From Bacteroidales bacterium UBA6117 (GTDB lineage Bacteria; Bacteroidota; Bacteroidia; Bacteroidales; VadinHA17): a stretch of 32,939 nt of DNA. Location of the stretch: NCBI GenBank assembly GCA_002428385.1, contig DIWB01000001.1, positions 1 to 32,939 of the forward strand. The letters run 5' to 3'. This document shows positions 8,701 through 16,359 of this stretch, one piece after another. Below the pieces are notes generated by a model, which was not told where the DNA came from, did not search any database, and worked only from the letters and a program-made list of their open reading frames with translations. The translations under genes were made by a program, and so were the position numbers. The number at the start of each line of letters is the position of its first letter. Position 1 is the stretch's first letter.

Positions 8701-9276
8701 TCAGATCCTTGCAATCTTCCTCGGATCATCTATCCAGCCCCTGTCATTGCTGAGGGCTGTGATTACTTCTTCGGGAGTTTTGGCAACTGTCCACATGTTT
8801 TTATGCTCGGCTCTCATGAAATTGCCACTGATCATCTTATCCAGCATTCCGATCAGCGGGTTGTAGAATCCGAGGGTGTTGAGCATCACAACCGGACCGT
8901 GAAAGAGTCCCAGCTGCTTCAGGGTGATGGCTTCGGTCAGTTCCTCCAGGGTCCCGATGCCTCCGGGAAGAGCCACAACGGCTCCCGCCCTGGCGAACAT
9001 GTTCTTTTTTCTTTCTCCCATGTCGGAGGTCACTATCATGTCGCTCACACTCGGATGCCCCCATCCTTCGTCGTTCATGAAAGCCGGGATAACTCCGGTG
9101 ATGCTTCCTCCGTGTTCCATCACCGCGTCGGCAAGCACACCCATCAGACCGATGCCTCCGCCTCCGTAAATGACTTTTATTCCCGACCGGGCAAAGAGAG
9201 CGCCCAGCAGCGATGCTGCCTCAACGTATCCGGCGTCTATGCGGCTGCTCGAGGCAGCAAAAACACAGACTGTCAT
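8701..9276 (-). CDS. LOG-family protein (TIGR00730; cytokinin riboside monophosphate phosphoribohydrolase type)
   Basis: The 191-residue protein has a Rossmann-like fold start (VCVFAASSSRID), a glycine-rich YGGGGIGLMG at 37-46, and the family motif PGGIGTLEE at 104-112. Arg89 lies in GERKKNMF. Together these mark the LOG/lysine-decarboxylase-like family, whose characterised members release the base from nucleoside 5'-monophosphates. The length matches the short bacterial LOG type. It starts 11 bases after the trxA stop, so the two are probably co-transcribed. The physiological substrate in this organism is unknown, and cytokinin production should not be assumed. Confidence 0.88.
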   Translation of the reverse strand: MTVCVFAASSSRIDAGYVEAASLLGALFARSGIKVIYGGGGIGLMGVLADAVMEHGGSITGVIPAFMNDEGWGHPSVSDMIVTSDMGERKKNMFARAGAVVALPGGIGTLEELTEAITLKQLGLFHGPVVMLNTLGFYNPLIGMLDKMISGNFMRAEHKNMWTVAKTPEEVITALSNDRGWIDDPRKIARI

Positions 9277-9287
9277 CCGCGATGGGT

Positions 9288-9608
9288 CTATTGGAGAAGG
9301 GCGTTTACCTTGTTAACGAAATTCGCCTTTGGCACAGCTCCTACCTGCTTGTCAGCAACCTTTCCCCCCTTGAAGAAGAGAACAGTAGGAATGTTCCTGA
9401 TGCCGAACCTGGAAGCAACTCCCGGACTGTTGTCAACATCACATTTTGTTACCAGGATCCTGCCTGCATATTCCTTTGAAAGATCTTCCACTATCGGTGC
9501 AATCATCCTGCAGGGCCCGCACCATTCAGCCCAGAAATCCACCAGTACCGGAAGCTCCGATTTGATAACCACTTCGTCGAAGTTGCTGTCATTTACTTCT
9601 AATGCCAT
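9288..9608 (-). CDS. trxA: Thioredoxin
   Basis: This is a 106-residue cytoplasmic thioredoxin, the standard length, with no signal peptide. The redox motif WCGPC spans residues 29-33 (Cys30 and Cys33) after the buried Asp24 of VDFWAEW. The cis-proline is Pro74 in RNIPTVLFF, and the C-terminal helix is complete. It reduces protein disulphides using electrons from thioredoxin reductase, which is not in this window. It lies 125 bases downstream of dnaE and immediately upstream of the LOG gene. A possible -7 element of its own (TATATTTG on the minus strand, 9647-9654) suggests it need not depend on dnaE transcription. Confidence 0.96.
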   Translation of the reverse strand: MALEVNDSNFDEVVIKSELPVLVDFWAEWCGPCRMIAPIVEDLSKEYAGRILVTKCDVDNSPGVASRFGIRNIPTVLFFKGGKVADKQVGAVPKANFVNKVNALLQ

Positions 9609-9646
9609 ATCTTTTTGTGTTTTTGAATAGTTGAAATCCGAGGCTG

Positions 9647-9654
9647 CAAATATA
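9647..9654 (-). promoter_or_regulatory. Possible -7 element for trxA-LOG
   Basis: TATATTTG on the minus strand fits TAnnTTTG and would start transcription roughly 30 bases before the trxA ATG. The nearest upstream TTTG on that strand is about 25 bases away, longer than the 19 seen at the best promoters here. Confidence 0.4.
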
Positions 9655-9733
9655 TTGATATTTTATTAAAGCTGCCGGCCAAATTCTGCGTCCTGACTAT
9701 CTGAATCCGCTGTCTCTTTTCCTTTCATTTCAG

Positions 9734-12700
9734 CTAATTGACCTTGTATTCAAGTCCCGGGAAATCTTCCAGAAACGACAACAGTTCATTATTAAGCCTC
9801 ACCCTGATGCTGCGTGAGAACATCGATAACGAAACCTTGTCTTCCGCATCATAGAAAAGAAACTTCAGTTCAGTAGATCCTTTATTCTCATTTACCAGAT
9901 CCAGGAGCTCATTTATCATTTCTTTTGTGATGTCTTCGGGATTTATCTTGATAGTTACCGATCTGACCAATTCATCCTTCACACTTGAAAGAAGGTTAAT
10001 TGTCTTAATATGGAACTCGAGCTCTTCCTCCCGGTATTTCTTCTTCTGAACCCTTCCCTTAACAAGGAGGTAGTATCCGACAGTGAAGAACTTGCTGAGG
10101 TCCAGGTATTCCTTGTCGAACAGGATGAACCTGAATGAATCGGAATAGTCCTGCAGGGTGAACGACCCGTACGGCTTTCCGTTCTTGCTTGTACCGCTTT
10201 TGGTGTCGACCACCATCCCGGCAACCGTAACGTCGCGTTCATTGTATTCGCTGAGGTTCTGAAGATCGGCAAGCGTCGCAGTGGTGAAAGTGTTGATCTC
10301 GAGCTTGAAGTCGTCAAGCGGATGTGAGGAAAGGTATATTCCGATTACCTCTTTTTCACGGTTCAGCTTCTCGAGCTTGGGCCAGTCGGGACACGCCGGC
10401 GGCTCGGGTTTCTGTATGTCGAAGCCTGCAGCTCCGCCGAACAACGTCTGCTGGCTGGAGTTCTTAGCCGTCTTTGCGTTATTTCCGTACCTGATAAGGT
10501 TCTCAATAAAGCTCGATCCCTTTGTATCGGTGGCGAAATACTGTGCCCTGGAAATTGAAGTGAAACAGTCGAATGCTCCGGCCACTGCCATTGCCTCAAG
10601 GTTTTTCTTGTTGAGGGCATTGAGATTGACTCTCTCGACCAGATCATACAGGCTGCTGTAGAGTCCGTTCTGCTCTCGTTCCTCTATAAGCTGGAACACC
10701 GCACTCTCACCCACACCCTTGATGCCTCCCAGGCCAAACCGGATATTGCCGTCCTTGTTAACGGTAAATTTCACATTGCTCTCATTGACATCCGGACCCA
10801 GAACCTCCATCCCCATTCTGCGAGTCTCATCCATGAAGGTGGTTATCTTCTTTATATCGCTTATGTTGCGGCTCAGCACTGCAGCCATGTATTCGGCCGG
10901 ATAATGAGCTTTGAGATAACCTGTCTGGAAAGCCACGAGAGCGTAACAGGTGGAGTGTGATTTATTAAATGCATACTGGGCAAATGCTTCCCAGTCGGAC
11001 CAGATCTTGTTGACTACATCTTCGTCGTATCCATTTTTGAAACAACCCTCCCTGAACTTGAGGTTCATCTCGTCCATGATCGATTTCTTCTTCTTTCCCA
11101 TTGCCTTCCGGAGGTTATCGGCCTCGCCCTTGGAAAAGCCTCCGATTGCCTGCGAAAGTAGCATCACCTGCTCCTGGTAAACTGTTATGCCATAGGAATC
11201 GTGGAGGTACTTTTCCATGACGGGGAGAGGATAATTTATCGGTTCCAGCCCATTCTTTCTTTTGATGAAAAGGGGGATATGCTCCATGGGACCTGGACGG
11301 TAAAGGGCGTTCATGGCTACAAGGTCCTCAAACCTGTTCGGCTTAAGTTCCCTGAGATAACGTTTCATGCCGGTGGATTCAAACTGGAAGATTCCTGTTG
11401 TATCCCCGTTGCTGAACAGTTCAAAGGTAAGCTGGTCGTCGAGTGGAAGGTTGTCGATATCAATTTCTATTCCTTTTGATCTCCGGATGTTTTCGACGCA
11501 GTCCTTAATTATGGAGAGTGTTTTCAGACCGAGGAAATCCATCTTCAGAAGCCCCACCTGTCCGACCTGGTTACCGTCGTATTGAGTAACATATAGATCG
11601 GCGTCCTTGGCCGTGCAGAGGGGTACATAATTGTCGAGCGAATCCTTGCCTATGATAATACCGCAGGCATGAATGCCTGTCTGCCTCACCGATCCCTCGA
11701 GAACTTCGGCAAATTTGAGAGTCTGGGCGATCAGTTTGTTGGGCGAATTTCTCTCCCGGTTAAGTTCAGGGACTTCCGCATAAGCTTCCGAAAGCGTTAT
11801 CCCGGGCCTTTCAGGAACCATCTTTGCAAGCCTGTCGGCATCGGGAAGAGGCAGCTTCTGAACCCTTGCCACATCCCTTATGGCTCCCTTGGCGGCCATT
11901 GTGCCGAATGTGATTATATGGGCAACCTTGTCGTGGCCATACTTGTTCACTACATATTTAAGGACCTCTTCTCTTCCGTCCTCATCGAAATCGATGTCGA
12001 TATCGGGCATCGAGATACGGTCGAGGTTGAGGAATCTTTCGAACAGCAGGCCGTATTTAACAGGATCTATGTCGGTTATCCTAAGGCAGTATGCAACCGC
12101 TGAGCCTGCTGCCGAACCCCTGCCCGGACCTACTGCAACCCCCATCTCACGGGCCGCCCTGAGGAAATCCTGAACTATCAGGAAATATCCGGGAAATCCC
12201 ATCTTCGAGATGGTGTCGAGCTCAAACTCCAGCCGCTCGGTCTGTTCATCGGTGAGAGTTCCCCATCTTTCTTTTGCTCCGCTGTATGCCAGAAACCTGA
12301 GATATTCATTCTCGTCGGTGAAGCCTTCGGGTAAACTGAAATCAGGCATGATCGGATCATGGTCGAGATTGTATTTCCCGATCTTGGCCGCCAGTTCGCC
12401 AGCATTGTCGATTGCCTCAGGAATATCGCTGAAGATCATTCTCATCTCTTCCTCGCTCTTAAGATACTCCTGCCGGGAATACCTGAGCCGGTCGGGATCG
12501 TCAATGTCCTTACCGGTGTTGAGGCAGATCAGACGGTCGTGAGCTTCTGCATCCTCGGCGTTTATGAAATGAACGTCGTTTGTGGCAATGATCTTCACAT
12601 TGTGTTTTTCGGCAAGTTTCCTGATGCCTTCTACAACTTTCTGCTGCTTCGGAAAAACTGTGCTGTCGGCTTCCGGATCGTTGGTCTCGTGCCTTTGTAC

Positions 12701-13219
12701 CTCAAGATAGAAGTCCTCGCCGAACAGGTCGGTATATTCCTTCAGAACCTTCTCTGCCGCAGCCATCGATCCGTTGAGTATCTCATCAGATATCTCACCT
12801 GCCAGGCATGCTGACGATGCAATAAGGCCTTCCCTGTATTGTGCCAGGAGTTCCTTGTCGATACGCGGAGTATAATAAAATCCTTTGATCCAGGCCAGCG
12901 AAACAAGTTTAATGAGATTTTTGTATCCTTTCAGATTTTTTGCCAGCAATACAAGATGATCCCCCGACCGATCCTCTTTTACAGCCACACCGCCCACAGG
13001 TCGTTTGGCCACATACATCTCACAGCCCAGAATGGGCTTGATCCCCTTTTTCAGCGCTGTTGCATGAAATTCCTTTACCCCGAACATATTGCCATGATCG
13101 GTGATGGCAATGGCCTCCATTCCCATCAGTTTGGCCTTGTCGATAAGATTGGAGATGTTCGAGGCTCCGTCGAGGATTGAATACTGCGTGTGGACATGCA
13201 AATGCGCGAATGAGGCCAT
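9734..13219 (-). CDS. dnaE: DNA polymerase III alpha subunit
   Basis: The 1161-residue protein is the replicative polymerase catalytic subunit. The N-terminal PHP domain starts HLHVHTQYSILDG (His8, His10) and keeps other metal-ligand candidates: Asp41-His42 (TDHGN), Glu67 (GCEMYV), His88 and Asp215/His217 (NDVHF). The polymerase core contains PGRGSAAGS at 365-373, PDIDIDFDEDGR at 405-416 with the catalytic aspartates, and LLKMDFLGLKTL around Asp561, the likely third carboxylate. An OB-fold follows (VTVAGMVVDTKSGTSKNGKPYGSFTLQD) and then a C-terminal tau-binding region. The length is close to E. coli DnaE. It is first in a leftward group with trxA and the LOG gene. No inteins or frameshifts are seen. 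Confidence 0.97.
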   Translation of the reverse strand: MASFAHLHVHTQYSILDGASNISNLIDKAKLMGMEAIAITDHGNMFGVKEFHATALKKGIKPILGCEMYVAKRPVGGVAVKEDRSGDHLVLLAKNLKGYKNLIKLVSLAWIKGFYYTPRIDKELLAQYREGLIASSACLAGEISDEILNGSMAAAEKVLKEYTDLFGEDFYLEVQRHETNDPEADSTVFPKQQKVVEGIRKLAEKHNVKIIATNDVHFINAEDAEAHDRLICLNTGKDIDDPDRLRYSRQEYLKSEEEMRMIFSDIPEAIDNAGELAAKIGKYNLDHDPIMPDFSLPEGFTDENEYLRFLAYSGAKERWGTLTDEQTERLEFELDTISKMGFPGYFLIVQDFLRAAREMGVAVGPGRGSAAGSAVAYCLRITDIDPVKYGLLFERFLNLDRISMPDIDIDFDEDGREEVLKYVVNKYGHDKVAHIITFGTMAAKGAIRDVARVQKLPLPDADRLAKMVPERPGITLSEAYAEVPELNRERNSPNKLIAQTLKFAEVLEGSVRQTGIHACGIIIGKDSLDNYVPLCTAKDADLYVTQYDGNQVGQVGLLKMDFLGLKTLSIIKDCVENIRRSKGIEIDIDNLPLDDQLTFELFSNGDTTGIFQFESTGMKRYLRELKPNRFEDLVAMNALYRPGPMEHIPLFIKRKNGLEPINYPLPVMEKYLHDSYGITVYQEQVMLLSQAIGGFSKGEADNLRKAMGKKKKSIMDEMNLKFREGCFKNGYDEDVVNKIWSDWEAFAQYAFNKSHSTCYALVAFQTGYLKAHYPAEYMAAVLSRNISDIKKITTFMDETRRMGMEVLGPDVNESNVKFTVNKDGNIRFGLGGIKGVGESAVFQLIEEREQNGLYSSLYDLVERVNLNALNKKNLEAMAVAGAFDCFTSISRAQYFATDTKGSSFIENLIRYGNNAKTAKNSSQQTLFGGAAGFDIQKPEPPACPDWPKLEKLNREKEVIGIYLSSHPLDDFKLEINTFTTATLADLQNLSEYNERDVTVAGMVVDTKSGTSKNGKPYGSFTLQDYSDSFRFILFDKEYLDLSKFFTVGYYLLVKGRVQKKKYREEELEFHIKTINLLSSVKDELVRSVTIKINPEDITKEMINELLDLVNENKGSTELKFLFYDAEDKVSLSMFSRSIRVRLNNELLSFLEDFPGLEYKVN

Positions 13220-13252
13220 ATTGACAGTAATTTTTTATATAAGGTCGGAACA

Positions 13253-13286
13253 CAAAATTAGCCAAAAAAACAGACAGGCATCCAAA
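13253..13286 (-). promoter_or_regulatory. Likely dnaE promoter
   Basis: On the minus strand TAATTTTG (13253-13260) matches TAnnTTTG. A TTTG lies upstream at 13283-13286, a 22-base gap that is slightly longer than the 19 seen for rpsP and hppA. The predicted start leaves a leader of about 30 bases before the dnaE ATG. Confidence 0.45.
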
Positions 13287-13348
13287 AAATTGCAACGAGT
13301 TATCAACGGCTGACTCGTGGTTTGGAATAGCCAGGTGGAAGTCGTGAT

Positions 13349-13450
13349 GGTACGCGGTACGCGGTACGCGGTATTCCGGTAAGTCAGGTATTCGGTAATT
13401 GGTAATCGGTATTCGGTAGGCTCTTAGCCGCGTACCGCGTACCGCGTACC
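13349..13450. repeat. Long inverted repeat built from GGTACGC units, with GGTATTCGG repeats in the loop
   Basis: The left arm (13349-13371) is three tandem copies of the 8-base unit GGTACGCG, the last one base short. The right arm (13428-13450) is its exact reverse complement, so the 23-base arms can pair perfectly across a 56-base loop. The loop itself contains repeated GGTATTCGG/GGTAATCGG units. It lies between the divergent dnaE and rpsP genes, upstream of both promoters. It is a repeat structure and not a coding region. Confidence 0.85.
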
Positions 13451-13468
13451 GCAACATTGATTTATTTA

Positions 13469-13499
13469 ATTGTTTCCTTGAAAAATTTCTATATCTTTG
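13469..13499 (+). promoter_or_regulatory. rpsP-rimM promoter (Bacteroidota type)
   Basis: ATTG at 13469-13472, a 19-base spacer, and TATCTTTG at 13492-13499 match the Bacteroidota -33/-7 pattern TTTG-N19-TAnnTTTG, with one mismatch in the -33 box. The predicted leader to the rpsP ATG is about 40 bases and A-rich, without a clear Shine-Dalgarno sequence. Confidence 0.75.
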
Positions 13500-13546
13500 C
13501 ACCCACATTTTTGAAAAACAGGTTAAATAAAAAGCTTTAAAACTAA

Positions 13547-14143
13547 ATGTCAGTTAAAATCAGATTAGCTAGGAAAGGCCGCAAGAGAAAGGCCTACTAC
13601 CACATCGTGGTAGCTGATAGCAGGTCGCCACGTGATGGCAGATACATTGAAAGAATCGGAAATTACAATCCGAGAACTAACCCCGCAACCATCGAACTCA
13701 ATTTCGATAAAGCCCTGGGTTGGCTTCAAGATGGCGCACTACCTACAGAAACATGCAGGGCTATTCTCTCATATAAAGGAGTCCTGATGAAAAAGCACCT
13801 CATCGAAGGAGTGAAGAAGGGTGCATTTGACGATGCTGAAGCAACCAGGAGATTCGAAACCTGGATGAAGCAGAATGAGGAAAAGATCGAATCAAAGAAA
13901 TCGAACTTCGAAAAATCGAAGGATGATGATGTAAGCAAGCGCCTTCTGGCTGAAAAGAAAGTCAATGATGCCAGGGCTGCACGCCTGGCTAAGAAACTGG
14001 CTGATCAGGCTGCCAAAGAGGCTGCTGAAGCTGCTCCTGCAAAAGAAGCGCCTGCTGAAGTTGCTCCTGAAGCCGTTGCTGAAGCTCCGGCAGTTGAAAA
14101 GCCTTCAACTGAAGCTCCTGCAGAAGAAACTACCGCTGAATAA
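13547..14143 (+). CDS. rpsP: 30S ribosomal protein S16 with long C-terminal extension
   Basis: Residues 1-80 are a complete S16 domain (MSVKIRLARKGRKRKAYYHIV, then SPRDGRYIERIGNYNP). S16 is an assembly protein of the small ribosomal subunit. The full protein has 198 residues against about 80 in E. coli. A charged helical segment (about 100-150) is followed by an Ala/Glu/Pro-rich low-complexity tail (about 150-198). Similar extensions are common in Bacteroidota S16, so this is probably not a fusion error. It is first in an rpsP-rimM unit, with rimM starting 24 bases after its stop, and has a good promoter upstream. Confidence 0.96.
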   Translation: MSVKIRLARKGRKRKAYYHIVVADSRSPRDGRYIERIGNYNPRTNPATIELNFDKALGWLQDGALPTETCRAILSYKGVLMKKHLIEGVKKGAFDDAEATRRFETWMKQNEEKIESKKSNFEKSKDDDVSKRLLAEKKVNDARAARLAKKLADQAAKEAAEAAPAKEAPAEVAPEAVAEAPAVEKPSTEAPAEETTAE

Positions 14144-14167
14144 AACAATCACAGGGAATCAGACCCA

Positions 14168-14683
14168 GTGCCATACAACGCCGGCATATTACTCGGAAGG
14201 ATTCAGAAAGTCCAGGGCTATGACGGCACTTTGTCAGTAAAACTGGACAAGGATTTTACAGAAGATATTTCTGATATGGAATCGGTTTTCATCGAATACG
14301 AAGGAAAACCGGTTCCTTTTTTTATCTCATCAATGGAAGATGAAGGAGGCGATATCATCAAACTCCGGCTCGAGGGATACGATACTTACGATAAAGCTTC
14401 AATGTTCGCCGGCTGCAGGATGAGCCTGACCTCCGGACGCCGCCGTGAAGAAGAAGATGACAATTCAGGCATAACGGGATTCACCGTGATACTTTCCAAT
14501 CAAAGCATTGCGGGTGTAATCGAGGAGATCATTCAGAATCCCGGACAGGACCTGCTCAGGATACTGTCGCCTGAAAAAAAAGAGATACTGGTTCCGCTTC
14601 ACAGCGACCTGATCACCGGCATCAACAAAAAGAAGAGAACATTATCCATGGACCTGCCGGAAGGCCTTTTGGAAATCAACTGA
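14168..14683 (+). CDS. rimM: Ribosome maturation factor RimM
   Basis: The 171-residue protein assists late maturation of the 30S head and binds S19 in characterised bacteria. The N-terminal RimM beta-barrel shows ILLGRIQKVQGYDGTLSVKL (residues 7-26) and PVPFFISSM; a PRC-barrel-like C-terminal half contains GVIEEII and LVPLHSDLI. I chose the GTG at 14168 because it keeps the conserved N-terminal barrel and lies 24 bases after rpsP, whose usual partner is rimM. The trmD gene that often follows in other phyla is absent here; a repeat-rich gap comes next. Confidence 0.9.
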   Translation: MPYNAGILLGRIQKVQGYDGTLSVKLDKDFTEDISDMESVFIEYEGKPVPFFISSMEDEGGDIIKLRLEGYDTYDKASMFAGCRMSLTSGRRREEEDDNSGITGFTVILSNQSIAGVIEEIIQNPGQDLLRILSPEKKEILVPLHSDLITGINKKKRTLSMDLPEGLLEIN

Positions 14684-14720
14684 CAGGTCTGCAAATTCAT
14701 ATCGTTTTGGGTAAAAAATA

Positions 14721-14757
14721 TGTTGTAAAACAATAAGCTGGTTATCGTTTTACAACA
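14721..14757. repeat. Strong hairpin downstream of rimM
   Basis: GTTGTAAAAC (14722-14731) pairs exactly with GTTTTACAAC (14747-14756). After one mismatch the stem continues for four more pairs around a five-base loop. It sits 38 bases after the rimM stop, where a terminator is expected. However, it is followed by A residues instead of a T run on the + strand, so it may be a processing stem or a bidirectional structure. Confidence 0.6.
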
Positions 14758-14804
14758 AAAATTCGTGAGTTTTTTCGGTTGTAGCTAAAATATAGAAGTT
14801 CTCG

Positions 14805-14945
14805 CAGATTTACGCAGATGGAAATCCGCAGAGTATCGCAGAGTTTTTCTTTTACCGTCTCTTCGTCCCTTCGTCCCTTCGTCCCTTCGTCTCTTAGTCT
14901 CCTTTACGCCCTAACGCCTTTATGCCTTTACGCCGTCACGCCTTA
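14805..14945. repeat. Three adjoining simple-repeat tracts
   Basis: CGCAGAT units, then at least four CTTCGTC(C/T) units, then degenerate TTTACGCC units are visible directly. The last type reappears as its complement (GGCGTAAA) at 22018-22038, so it is a dispersed intergenic family of this genome and not unique to this site. Confidence 0.75.
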
Positions 14946-15030
14946 ATTACCGCCCCGGTGCAACTATTCCCCTTTTCGGCCGTCTTTTACTCAACGAACC
15001 AATTGCCATTAACCAATCAACCACAAAGAA

Positions 15031-15735
15031 ATGAAGAAATTTTTACCGTTGTTTTTTGTACTTGCTGCTTTTCTGCTCGCAACTTCATCTGCAACCGGAC
15101 AGACCAAGGAAACAAGGAATGTTAAGAATTTTACAAAAGTGAGCTACGGAATATCGGGCGAACTGATCCTCAGGATCGGACCGGAATACAGCCTGACCAT
15201 AGAAGGCGACAGGGACGATATTGAAGAGATAATCACCAATGTTTCCGGCGACAGGCTGACAATCAGGCGCGACAACTGGAGAATGAGCTTCAGGGACCAG
15301 GACAACAGGGTCACAATTTACCTTACTATGCCTGAAGTTGAATCCGTTGGCGTCTCAGGATCAGGCAGGCTAAACATCATGGATCCGGTGGAGGCCGATG
15401 ATCTTGACCTTAGCTTAAGCGGAAGCGGAAGACTTACCACCTCAGCAGTGAGCGCCGATGACCTGCACTGCGGCATTTCAGGATCGGGAGGCATAATTCT
15501 CGGGAAAAGCTCAATCGATGAGGCAACTATTTCAATCAGCGGCTCCGGCAGCTTTTCAGGCGAAGAGGCTGATATAGACAGGCTCGAAGTAAGCATTTCA
15601 GGAAGCGGAGGCTGCCGCTGCGGGGAAGTGGATGAGTTGGAAGCCCATGTATCGGGAAGCGGCAATGTAACCTATTCGGGCAGTCCGAAAGTCAATGCCA
15701 GGGTATCAGGATCGGGCCATGTAAGATCGAGATAG
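15031..15735 (+). CDS. Secreted GIN-domain protein (DUF2807, putative auto-transporter adhesin head type)
   Basis: This 234-residue protein has a signal peptide ending at residue 24 (SSATGQ), then a beta-strand-rich domain in which the tetrapeptide SGSG occurs seven times (VSGSGRL, LSGSGRL, ISGSGGI, ISGSGSF, ISGSGGC, VSGSGNV, VSGSGHV). This is the DUF2807/GIN pattern, expected to fold as a right-handed beta helix with one SGSG turn per rung. Members are common and exported in Bacteroidota; their role is not established, and adhesion is only suggested by the family name. It ends five bases before the convergent threonylcarbamoyl-AMP synthase gene. Confidence 0.88.
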   Translation: MKKFLPLFFVLAAFLLATSSATGQTKETRNVKNFTKVSYGISGELILRIGPEYSLTIEGDRDDIEEIITNVSGDRLTIRRDNWRMSFRDQDNRVTIYLTMPEVESVGVSGSGRLNIMDPVEADDLDLSLSGSGRLTTSAVSADDLHCGISGSGGIILGKSSIDEATISISGSGSFSGEEADIDRLEVSISGSGGCRCGEVDELEAHVSGSGNVTYSGSPKVNARVSGSGHVRSR

Positions 15736-15740
15736 CAGGA

Positions 15741-16319
15741 TTATTTGCGGATAATCCTGATCACGCCATCATCCTCAACCTTTATTATGGATGATGGCGT
15801 ATTCCTTGTTGTATCTGATTGCCTGCAGCTGACCACATAATCGGCCGATGAAGCAATCACTTCATCGATCTCGCTGAAAATGGCGGGAGCCGGTGTATCG
15901 CTGATGTTGGCTGAAGTTGATACGATCGGTTTTCTGAACCGTGTTATGAGCTCATTGCAGAATCCTTCGGAACAAATCCTTATGCCCACTGATCCGTCAC
16001 TTCCAAGAACACCGGGGGCAAGGCTCCTTCCGTTGGGATAGATAATCGTCAGCGGCTTGTCGGCTACCTCGGCAAGCTGGTAAGCAATCTCGGGAATATT
16101 CCTGACATACCGTTCCAGCATGCCGAATCCGTTAACCAGCACGATAAGACTTTTGCTGTCATCGCGCTGTTTGATTGAAAAGATTCTTTCAACGGCATCC
16201 TGCCTGGTTGCATCACAGCCCAGTCCCCAGATGGTATCGGTCGGATATAGTATTACTCCCCCTTTGATAAGTACATCAACAGCCTTTTTAAGGTCTTCTG
16301 AATAGTAATTTTCTTTCAT
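15741..16319 (-). CDS. L-threonylcarbamoyladenylate synthase (TsaC/Sua5/YrdC type)
   Basis: The 192-residue protein is a YrdC-fold enzyme. It is expected to make threonylcarbamoyl-AMP from threonine, bicarbonate and ATP, the first step of t6A modification at position 37 of ANN-decoding tRNAs. Visible marks are YPTDTIWGLGCDA (25-37), IKQRDDSKSL (49-58), PLTIIYP and the STSAN motif at 134-138. The length fits the short TsaC form without the extra Sua5 domain. It lies 40 bases downstream of dapL on the same strand, and a palindrome at the end of dapL may reduce read-through into it. Confidence 0.92.
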   Translation of the reverse strand: MKENYYSEDLKKAVDVLIKGGVILYPTDTIWGLGCDATRQDAVERIFSIKQRDDSKSLIVLVNGFGMLERYVRNIPEIAYQLAEVADKPLTIIYPNGRSLAPGVLGSDGSVGIRICSEGFCNELITRFRKPIVSTSANISDTPAPAIFSEIDEVIASSADYVVSCRQSDTTRNTPSSIIKVEDDGVIRIIRK

Positions 16320-16359
16320 GAGATCCGGTTCCTTCCGGTTCGGTAATATTTTTTATTCT

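Larger units (their letters stand above)
14684..15030. other. Repeat-rich non-coding gap between rimM and the GIN-domain gene
   Basis: The gap holds the 14721-14757 hairpin, then three repeat types in a row: CGCAGATTTACGCAGAT-like units (about 14805-14845), tandem CTTCGTCC units of 8 bases (about 14858-14900), and degenerate TTTACGCC units (about 14901-14945). No promoter of the TAnnTTTG type was found before the next gene. Short open frames here follow the repeat and are not believed. Confidence 0.7.

Noticed and set aside
11669..12814. Long antisense frames within dnaE (144 and 151 residues)
   Set aside because: They are antisense shadows of a strongly conserved coding sequence and show no recognisable domains or signals.
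9734..13219. Intein or split in dnaE
   Set aside because: The polymerase motifs run without interruption and the length of 1161 residues is normal.
13020..13508. 162-residue minus-strand frame spanning the dnaE start and the inverted repeat
   Set aside because: It overlaps dnaE in another frame and translates the GGTACGC repeat into Arg/Tyr-rich noise; the dnaE start at 13219 is clear.
14858..14945. CRISPR-like spacing of CTTCGTCC units
   Set aside because: Units are about 8 bases and contiguous, without spacers of 30 bases or nearby cas genes; this is a simple tandem repeat.
14922..15125. 67-residue plus-strand frame before the GIN-domain gene
   Set aside because: It begins in the TTTACGCC repeat and overlaps the signal peptide of the real gene in another frame.
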